Positions 37,338-42,370 of a stretch of DNA of 42,370 nucleotides are shown in pieces. The stretch is from an uncultured Erysipelotrichaceae bacterium. Lineage in GTDB: Bacteria > Bacillota_I > Bacilli_A > RF39 > UBA660. Location of the stretch: NCBI GenBank assembly GCA_902794075.1, contig CADBGE010000004.1:1423-43792 (forward strand). The letters are read 5' to 3'. Under the pieces are notes generated by a model. That model did no database searches. It worked only from the letters and a program-made list of their open reading frames with translations, and was not told the origin of the DNA. Position 1 is the first letter of the stretch; each line of letters opens with the position of its first letter. A program made the position numbers and the translations under genes.

Positions 37338-37463
37338 GGAGAGATGGCGAAATGGTAAACGCACATTGATATTATGGACAATGCCCTAGTTATTTTTAAA
37401 CTCACTTATATTCTAGTTGTTAAGTGTTTCAGGTTGAAGGTTCGAATCCTTCTCTCTCCGCCA
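37338..37463 (+). tRNA. odd long tRNA with encoded CCA, anticodon unclear
   Basis: GGAGAGA with TCTCTCC, D-stem GCG with CGC, and T-arm GAAGG-TTCGAAT-CCTTC are perfect, and it is the only tRNA here with an encoded GCCA end. Between D- and T-arms are 72 bases: CATTG with CAATG (10-base loop), AGTT-ATTTTTA-AACT, and CACTTA with TAAGTG. It may contain a small insertion or be a type II tRNA with an unusual arm. The likely anticodon is not resolved. Confidence 0.55.
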
Positions 37464-37476
37464 AATTTTAAAATTT

Positions 37477-37677
37477 ATGAAAATAATAATAGATTATGAT
37501 GGTTCAACAGCGAAATGTGTTGTAACTGGAGCAACAAGTTTTGCATCATATTCAAATGTTGATTCTAATAAAGCATATGATTTTAACGAATTAGACCCAT
37601 TAAATAAAGCTCATGCTATTGCAGCTTTAGAATGTGTTAAACAACATTGGATGCGAGAAAATAAACTTCTACAATAA
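37477..37677 (+). CDS. small hypothetical protein
   Basis: The 66-residue protein starts MKIIIDYDGSTAKCVVTGATSFASYSNVDSNKAYDFNELDPLNKAHAIAALECVKQHW, a beta-hairpin then a helix. Preceded by tRNA and 13 bases of A-rich leader. Not recognised. Confidence 0.6.
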   Translation: MKIIIDYDGSTAKCVVTGATSFASYSNVDSNKAYDFNELDPLNKAHAIAALECVKQHWMRENKLLQ

Positions 37678-37808
37678 CTGGGCCAGAAATTTGCTTATGT
37701 TCTATGTGAGGGATTGATTAAAATCCCAAGTCTATAGGTACTGAGAAGAGAGCGGCGTTCAGGTAAGTAACTCTAGAGAATTTCATGGAATATGTGAGTA
37801 GAAGTAAT
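37678..37808 (+). other. leader hairpin before tRNA-Leu(UAG)
   Basis: GGGATT with AATCCC (about 37709-37730) and a loose outer pairing are visible in the 131-base spacer. No gene seen. Confidence 0.35.
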
Positions 37809-37888
37809 GCGGATATGGTGTAATTGGCAGCCACGCAGCACTTAGGATGCTGTCCTTCGGGGTGAGAGTTCGAGTCTCTCTATCCGCA
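37809..37888 (+). tRNA. tRNA-Leu, anticodon UAG
   Basis: Type II: acceptor GCGGATA with TATCCGC, anticodon arm CAGCA-CTTAGGA-TGCTG giving UAG (CUA and other CUN codons), variable arm TCCTTCGGGG, T-arm GAGAG-TTCGAGT-CTCTC. Confidence 0.93.
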
Positions 37889-37903
37889 CAAAAATTTATA
37901 AAG

Positions 37904-38332
37904 ATGAACATTTATTTAGCAGCAAGTCTCAGTCATGATAAGAGACAAAGTATGTATGATGCTTTAGAAATTCTTAGAAATAAAGGATTTAAAGTATATG
38001 CACCTATTGAACACTTTATTGAAAATGCTTGGGACTGGCCTAATGATGAATGGGGTTTACAAGTATTTCGTAATGATGTTGAAGCAATTAAAAATTGTGA
38101 TTTAGTAGTTTCATTAACTTGGGGAAGATTACAAACTTCTGCTGGAACTACTTGGGAACAAGGATTTGCTTATGGTATAGGAAAGAAAGTTATACTTGTT
38201 GAAATGACTGACAATGTACAAAGTTTAATGGTAGCAAATGGAAGATATGCCACCATAAAAGGATTAGATGAATTAAAGTTATATGACTTTAATAATTTAC
38301 CAGAATTAAGAACAAATACTGAACAAACATGA
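37904..38332 (+). CDS. nucleoside 2-deoxyribosyltransferase-like enzyme
   Basis: The 142-residue protein opens MNIYLAASLSHDKRQ and has KGFKVYAPIEHFIENAWDWP and CDLVVSLTWGRLQTSAGTTWEQGFAYGIGKKVILVE. The YLA(A/G)...SxGTxxExGxAxxxGK order, with a catalytic Glu in TTWEQG, is the nucleoside 2-deoxyribosyltransferase family, which swaps bases on deoxynucleosides or hydrolyses dNMP. Phage members take part in nucleotide salvage or modified-base synthesis. It overlaps the next gene by four bases. Confidence 0.85.
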   Translation: MNIYLAASLSHDKRQSMYDALEILRNKGFKVYAPIEHFIENAWDWPNDEWGLQVFRNDVEAIKNCDLVVSLTWGRLQTSAGTTWEQGFAYGIGKKVILVEMTDNVQSLMVANGRYATIKGLDELKLYDFNNLPELRTNTEQT

Positions 38333-38502
38333 TTTGCACATTTATTATTTTATTTCTAATTGTATTTAGTTTAGGAATTACTGCAGCTAAACACGGACAA
38401 CCAAAAAATGACACATATAACTTTTGGTATAATTTAATTGCCACCATTATTGGATTATTACTTTATTGGGGAGCTGGATTATTTGATAAGTTCGGATTAT
38501 GA
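38329..38502 (+). CDS. small membrane protein, paralogue of 35736-35903
   Basis: The 57-residue peptide, MICTFIILFLIVFSLGITAAKHGQPKNDTYNFWYNLIATIIGLLLYWGAGLFDKFGL across its length, shares the LGIxxAKHGQP...FWxxLI core with the paralogue 2.6 kb upstream. It has two helices and overlaps both neighbours by four bases. Function unknown. Confidence 0.6.
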   Translation: MICTFIILFLIVFSLGITAAKHGQPKNDTYNFWYNLIATIIGLLLYWGAGLFDKFGL

Positions 38503-39113
38503 TAGATAATTTTTTAAATATAAATCATATATTCTTTAATCAAAAGGAAGAACTCCAAAATGACTATTTTTATCATTTACAAATAATACAAAGAAAGAAA
38601 GACATTGAGGAGTTAGGTTGTAATAACATTCTTTTAAAAGCAATAATTATTGATAATGATCATCCATTAGACAAGTTTAAGGATGATATTATTAAAATGT
38701 GTGAATATTATCAAGCAAGAGCATATATAAATGTAGGTCCAAAATCTAAAAAGAAAGTGGCCGTACAAATGCTGCAGGATTTAGCTCAGTGTTTTGCAAA
38801 GAATGATTTCGATTACACAAAAAGGTTGTGGAACACCGCAGCTGGGACTGTAAGTCCATTCTTAAAAAGATGGATAATTGATTGTGATATTACTGACGAG
38901 TTTACTATGGAAGATAGACAAAATGTAATCAACATAGTACACGAAAGTAGTCCAGTAGGGTATAAAATGATAGGAGTTGTTCCAACTCTTCATGGTTACC
39001 ATGTTATTACAACTCCTTTTGATATAAGAAGATTGAAAGAAGAATATCCAAATCTGGATGTTCATAAGAATAATCCTACAGTACTTTACGTACCGGATAG
39101 TTTAATAAAATAA
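38499..39113 (+). CDS. hypothetical protein
   Basis: The 204-residue protein contains ARAYINVGPKSKKKVAVQMLQDLAQCFAKNDFDYTKRLWNTAAGTVSPFLKRWIIDCDITDEF and a later MIGVVPTLHGYHVITTPFDIRRLKEEYPN. The WIIDCDI and HGYH elements vaguely recall archaeo-eukaryotic primase catalytic strands (DxD and a basic-His strand), but the match is too weak to claim. It overlaps the previous gene by four bases and ends beside a structured RNA region. Confidence 0.5.
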   Translation: MIDNFLNINHIFFNQKEELQNDYFYHLQIIQRKKDIEELGCNNILLKAIIIDNDHPLDKFKDDIIKMCEYYQARAYINVGPKSKKKVAVQMLQDLAQCFAKNDFDYTKRLWNTAAGTVSPFLKRWIIDCDITDEFTMEDRQNVINIVHESSPVGYKMIGVVPTLHGYHVITTPFDIRRLKEEYPNLDVHKNNPTVLYVPDSLIK

Positions 39114-39240
39114 AGATAGTTGAGTCACTTGGGATGGAAGGGTGTCCTTGTACTGAGTAAGAGTCAAGGATAGTAACTAATGCTGCTTACTCCAGAGAGT
39201 TGAGTTTAGTGAGGGGGTGATTCCTATCTTTTTATAAGTA
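39114..39240 (+). ncRNA. structured RNA with terminator-like outer stem
   Basis: AAAGATAG (from about 39112) pairs with CTATCTTT (to about 39233) followed by T's. Inside, GAGTAAG with CTTACTC (about 39154-39195) forms a second helix. This could be the terminator of the upstream gene set or a small independent RNA. 39241-39379 is AT-rich spacer. Confidence 0.45.
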
Positions 39241-39379
39241 TATGAACGATAAATGGTAGAACAGCGACATATTGAATAAGAAACACAAACTTTAAAGTTT
39301 ACTTTTCTTCGAATCGAACTATTAATTTTGAATATTCAAAAATTATTGGTATAATATAATAGAGATTCGAGAAATCTAT

Positions 39380-39451
39380 TGACCTTTGGTGTAATAGGCA
39401 ACACGCTACACTTTGGCTGTAGAATTATGAGTTCGAGTCTCGTAGGGTCAA
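39380..39451 (+). tRNA. tRNA-Gln, anticodon UUG
   Basis: Acceptor TGACCTT with AGGGTCA (U1-A72), D-arm GTG...CAC, anticodon arm CTACA-CTTTGGC-TGTAG giving UUG, T-arm ATGAG-TTCGAGT-CTCGT. A second UUG tRNA lies at 23929. Confidence 0.9.
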
Positions 39452-39467
39452 CTAAAAATAATAAAAT

Positions 39468-40175
39468 ATGAAATACGATTGGAGTAAAGAGAAACTGGAA
39501 CAAGTTATTCCAGAAAGTGATTCATTAAGTGATGTTTTAAGTAAATTATAGATACCTATATAGGGTAATAATTCTCAAACTTTAAAATCAAAGATTGAAG
39601 AATACGGAATAGATATATCTCATTTTACATATGGTGCTAAAAAGAAAAAAGGAGAGAATTATATCCCAGTATCTGAATATTTGTTTAATGGAAGTTCTAT
39701 TCATACTGCTAAACTTAAAATTAAACTTTTAAAAGAGGGAATCAAAGAAAATAAATGTGAATGTTGTGGCATTTCAGAATGGATGGGAAAACCTATTGTT
39801 ATTCAATTACATCATATAGATGGAAATAATTGTAATAATGAACTATCTAATTTACAAATGTTATGTCCAAACTGTCATTCACAAACTGATAACTATTGTG
39901 GATCTGCTAACGAAAAGAAAAGATATTATTGCCCAGAATGTGGCAAAGAAATTAAAAGAGGATCTACATATTGTGTAGAGTGTGCTAATAAACATAGAAG
40001 AAAAGTAGATAGACCAGAATTAGAACAATTATTAGAAGATTATAAAGAATTAAAAGCTTTTACAAAGGTTGGGAAACTTTATAATGTTACTGATAATACT
40101 GTAAGAAAATGGTTTAAATATTATGGTTTACCATATTCTGCAAAAGAATTAAAAGAGTATATCAATAATAATTAA
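39468..40175 (+). CDS. HNH homing endonuclease, two recoded TAGs
   Basis: The 235-residue frame starts MKYDWSKEKLEQVIPESDSLSDVLSKL, needs two TAGs near residues 25 and 29 as Gln, and contains the HNH core CECCGIS...VIQLHHIDGNNCNNELSNLQMLCPNCHSQTDNYC, followed by a zinc-ribbon-like YYCPECGKEIKRGSTYCVEC and a C-terminal helix-turn-helix-like part. This is a known phage HNH layout. It is wedged between a complete tRNA-Gln and a tRNA 3' fragment, as though it had entered a tRNA locus. Confidence 0.88.
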
Positions 40176-40250
40176 TGAATAATAGAGATTCATTTACAAT
40201 AATTGGTTCTGCGTCAGTCAAGGTTCGATTCCTTGTGGGACAACAAGTTT
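40176..40250 (+). pseudogene. hybrid fragment: copy of the start of gene 40432 fused to a tRNA-Gln 3' half
   Basis: Bases 40176-40215 match the start of the gene at 40432: ATGAATAA...GA.TCATTTACA.TAAT.GGTTCTG, giving MNNRDSFTIIGS. From 40207 the sequence becomes GTCAGTCAAGG-TTCGATT-CCTTGTGGGACA, a tRNA 3' half like that of tRNA-Gln at 23929. No 5' half (TGTCCCA) is in the window. It looks like a recombination scar. Confidence 0.6.
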
Positions 40251-40431
40251 TATAATCCGTTAAAGTCTAGTTAATCCATGGAATTACTAGAATCGTACTT
40301 ATCTTGAACTCTTATAAAGAGCACCAGTCAAGACACTGAATCGTATGTGTCAGTGCACGTTAGTTAGATTTTCCTCGTGAGTGTTATAAGTGAAAATCTT
40401 TTCTTTTGAAAACTTTTAAATAACCAACAAC
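40251..40431 (+). ncRNA. leader or small RNA with terminator
   Basis: GACACTG with CAGTGTC-like arm (about 40332-40360), then AGATTTTC (about 40367) with GAAAATCT followed by TTTCTTTT (to about 40408), which is a terminator-like hairpin 24 bases upstream of the next gene. It may attenuate that gene. Confidence 0.5.
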
Positions 40432-40611
40432 ATGAATAAAAACAAAGATTTATTTACAGTAATGGGTTCTGAAGAAGTTAAATTCTTAATGTCAGACCCA
40501 AATTTCTGCAAGAACGCAATTTTAATAGATAACAAAGATATGTACAATGAATATGGTACAAATACATATCTAGTTAGAATATCTTGGTTAAACAACAAAT
40601 TTAATAAGTAA
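40432..40611 (+). CDS. small hypothetical protein
   Basis: The 59-residue protein MNKNKDLFTVMGSEEVKFLMSDPNFCKNAILIDNKDMYNEYGTNTYLV-RISWL across its length looks like a compact alpha/beta peptide. The start of this gene is partly duplicated at 40176. One base separates it from the AAA+ gene, so it probably belongs to its operon. Confidence 0.6.
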   Translation: MNKNKDLFTVMGSEEVKFLMSDPNFCKNAILIDNKDMYNEYGTNTYLVRISWLNNKFNK

Positions 40612-40612
40612 T

Positions 40613-41770
40613 ATGAAACTAGTATCTTTTGGAAACACATTTCATCTGTACAATGATGATGTAAAAACTTATGATACCCTGCCAGCTGATTACTACCGAG
40701 TTGAGTATGAACAGATGGCAGGGTATTCTATTAAGAAAATGGATCATCCGTTTCAAGTTAATGAACCTGTATATGGAGTAAGTCAAGCTAAAGTTGATAA
40801 AGTACTTCATTGTTATAGTTTAATTAACAGAAATCTTGGTGTTCTACTTTCTGGAGATAAAGGAATTGGTAAGTCAATGTTTGCTAAATTACTTGCCATT
40901 GCTTGTGTTAAGCAAGGTATTCCTGTAATCTCTATTACTCAAAATACTCCAGGTTTAGCAACATTCCTAGAAGATTTGAATCAAGAAGCTATGTTTTTAT
41001 TTGATGAATTTGATAAAACATTTGGCTATCGTGATGAAGATAAAAATGTTGATGCTCAAAGTTCCCTCTTAACTCTATTTGATGGAACTTCAGCAGTAAG
41101 TAAAAGATTATTTGTGGTAACTTGTAACGATTTGTATAATTTAAATGATTTCTTGGTTAATAGACCAGGACGTTTTCATTATCATTTCCGTTTCGATTAT
41201 CCAAACAGTGAAGAAATTCGTGCTTACATGCACGATAAATTAGATCAAAGTGCTTGGGACCAGATTGACGAAATTGTTTCATTTGCTGAGAAGGTAAATC
41301 TTAATTATGATTGCCTTAGGAGTATTGCATTTGAAATGTCACTTGGTTCTAGGTTTATAGAAGCAATTAGAGATTTGAATATTATAGCAGAAGATAGCTA
41401 TAATGATTATGATGTGACAGCAGTCTTCAATAACGGAGAAACAATTACTACTAAGAAACAGAGAATAAATATGTATGATGAAGATCATGTAAATATTTAT
41501 TTCTATATTAATGGTCGTTGCTTAGTAGATGTTCAGTTTACTCCTTCACAAGAAGACTATTTATCAAGGGTTGGTGGTACTTATGTTATCAAATCATCCG
41601 ACCTTGATGAAGTAGATTGGCACATTAATTTACCAAATGATGAGGAAGAAGAAGAAAGTAAACCTGACTGGCTGAAAGCTATGCTTTCGTTCCGTAAATC
41701 TGGTATCAAAGAAATCTCTATTAGACGATCTAAAAGAACAAGCCTTCACTACAATTTTCACTCATTTTAA
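40613..41770 (+). CDS. AAA+ ATPase
   Basis: The 385-residue protein has Walker A GDKGIGKSMFAK (residues about 82-93), Walker B AMFLFDEFDKT (about 122-132), a sensor-1 VVTCNDLY, an arginine-finger-like NRPGRFHYHF and an alpha-helical lid. The C-terminal 100 residues form a separate acidic domain ending in a basic tail (SIRRSKRTSLHY). It belongs with MoxR/FtsH-like or clamp-loader AAA+ proteins; closest class not decided. MoxR-type ATPases often act with vWA proteins, and such a protein is at 17162, but the two are far apart. Confidence 0.82.
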   Translation: MKLVSFGNTFHLYNDDVKTYDTLPADYYRVEYEQMAGYSIKKMDHPFQVNEPVYGVSQAKVDKVLHCYSLINRNLGVLLSGDKGIGKSMFAKLLAIACVKQGIPVISITQNTPGLATFLEDLNQEAMFLFDEFDKTFGYRDEDKNVDAQSSLLTLFDGTSAVSKRLFVVTCNDLYNLNDFLVNRPGRFHYHFRFDYPNSEEIRAYMHDKLDQSAWDQIDEIVSFAEKVNLNYDCLRSIAFEMSLGSRFIEAIRDLNIIAEDSYNDYDVTAVFNNGETITTKKQRINMYDEDHVNIYFYINGRCLVDVQFTPSQEDYLSRVGGTYVIKSSDLDEVDWHINLPNDEEEEESKPDWLKAMLSFRKSGIKEISIRRSKRTSLHYNFHSF

Positions 41771-41783
41771 TGTGTTATTTATA

Positions 41784-41826
41784 AAGGCTAGTATTTCTTC
41801 AGAGGTACTAGCCTTATTTTTTTTAT
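41784..41826 (+). terminator. intrinsic terminator after the AAA+ gene
   Basis: AAGGCTAGTA pairs with TACTAGCCTT over a 12-base loop and is followed by ATTTTTTTTAT. The stem starts about 14 bases after the AAA+ stop. Confidence 0.9.
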
Positions 41827-41828
41827 TT

Positions 41829-41993
41829 ATGTACATAATTGATATTGAGTCCCAAGAACCTTTGTGTCCTACATATAAATGGAAAATATACACAGGTGGT
41901 AGAGAGAAACATACTAACTTCAAACATTATGATTCTTATAAAGAATGTTGGAAAGCAGCTATAGAGTATTGTTTTAAATATCTTTTAAAATGA
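41829..41993 (+). CDS. small hypothetical protein
   Basis: The 54-residue protein starts MYIIDIESQEPLCPTYKWKIYTGGREKHTNFKHYDSYKECWKAAIEYCFKYLLK and has three Cys and many aromatics. An earlier in-frame ATG at 41772 lies inside the terminator and is unlikely. The stop overlaps the next start by four bases. Confidence 0.6.
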   Translation: MYIIDIESQEPLCPTYKWKIYTGGREKHTNFKHYDSYKECWKAAIEYCFKYLLK

Positions 41994-42328
41994 AAATTTT
42001 AGTTTGGACTAACATAGCTCCTGTTTTCTGGCCATTGTTTTTCAGTAAAGAGGAAGAAGAACAGTGGAAAAAAGATAATGATATTAAATTGATAGAAATG
42101 AATATAAACGAAGCACCTGAGAAGTTATACATTTCATATAAAGGCTATGGAGTGTTTGGTAATGACGGTTCTACTGAAAGAATTAGAAATTCACAAATAG
42201 AATACACTCACACAGATGCCTTTATTGAAAAGGCTGTCGAGTGGTTGAAAGAACAAGACGAAATAATTGGAGTTTCTTTTCAAGAGGACTTTCTAGAACG
42301 ATTTAAAAACTATATGAAAGGAGAATAA
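41990..42328 (+). CDS. hypothetical protein
   Basis: The 112-residue protein starts MKILVWTNIAPVFWPLFFSKEEEEQWKKDNDIKLIEMN and continues with alternating helix and strand, ending LERFKNYMKGE. The small beta-alpha opening suggests a phage-specific fold. Coupled to both neighbours (ATGA and TAATG). No family recognised. Confidence 0.6.
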   Translation: MKILVWTNIAPVFWPLFFSKEEEEQWKKDNDIKLIEMNINEAPEKLYISYKGYGVFGNDGSTERIRNSQIEYTHTDAFIEKAVEWLKEQDEIIGVSFQEDFLERFKNYMKGE

Positions 42329-42370
42329 TGAAACTAATAGATAAAGACGTTTTAGTAGCTGAGATAGAGA
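42328..42370 (+). CDS. partial gene at the right edge
   Basis: The frame MKLIDKDVLVAEIE starts one base into the previous stop and runs off the window after 14 codons. Too short to interpret. Confidence 0.4.
   Translation, partial: MKLIDKDVLVAEIE

Overview
This window looks like part of a crAss-like (Crassvirales) phage genome, or a close relative infecting Bacteroidales. The main reasons are: (i) AT-rich, tightly packed small genes without Shine-Dalgarno sites; (ii) at least ten reading frames cross in-frame TAG codons but stop only at TAA or TGA, and a tRNA with anticodon CUA and a U1-A72 pair (a glutamine identity feature) lies at 5937-6006, so TAG is almost certainly read as glutamine (code 15); (iii) a small Cys-rich protein (958-1230) and the Gly/Lys/Ala-rich start of the large hydrolase (2627-4279) resemble crAss-like proteins as I remember them. 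Assignment rests on sequence reading only; no database search was made.

Layout. 1-2477 is a leftward block (virion-like fragment, small proteins, a GroES-like protein, a PD-(D/E)XK nuclease, a membrane protein). 2627-5054 carries two rightward, heavily TAG-recoded cell-wall or tail hydrolase genes, ended by a two-way terminator. 5135-7054 is leftward again: small proteins, the amber suppressor tRNA and an HNH homing endonuclease. From 7388 to the end almost everything runs rightward. It opens with an unusually GC-rich gene, then a hammerhead ribozyme at the head of a ~500-nt structured RNA, a set of small genes including an HD hydrolase, and a two-copy pseudoknot RNA motif.

11.5-40 kb is a long tRNA zone interleaved with small genes. 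Conventional tRNAs include Leu(UAA), Phe, Thr, Gly, Pro, Gln (two), Ala, Val, Tyr, Ile(GAU), Ile(UAU), His, Arg(ACG), Met, Asn and Leu(UAG). Ser(UGA) and Arg(UCU) are each interrupted by a group I intron exactly after U34. Two near-identical HDV-like (theta-type) self-cleaving ribozymes begin at the base after the tRNA discriminator. There are also many tRNA-like elements with only some arms, split or permuted tRNA halves, and homing endonucleases of GIY-YIG, HNH and intron-associated types beside tRNAs.

Protein genes in the tRNA zone include lysis functions (glucosaminidase-like, amidase, probable holin), a Ro60-like vWA protein flanked by tRNA-like RNAs, an IMP dehydrogenase/GMP reductase-like enzyme, a GatB/YqeY domain protein, an NfeD-like plus giant flotillin pair, a CoaD-like nucleotidyltransferase, a nucleoside 2-deoxyribosyltransferase-like protein, and an AAA+ ATPase near the right end. 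A coherent reading is that the phage carries its own decoding kit (suppressor tRNA, tRNA set, self-processing ribozymes, perhaps RNA quality control) that supports a switch to TAG-as-Gln in late genes such as lysis and virion proteins. That last step is inference.
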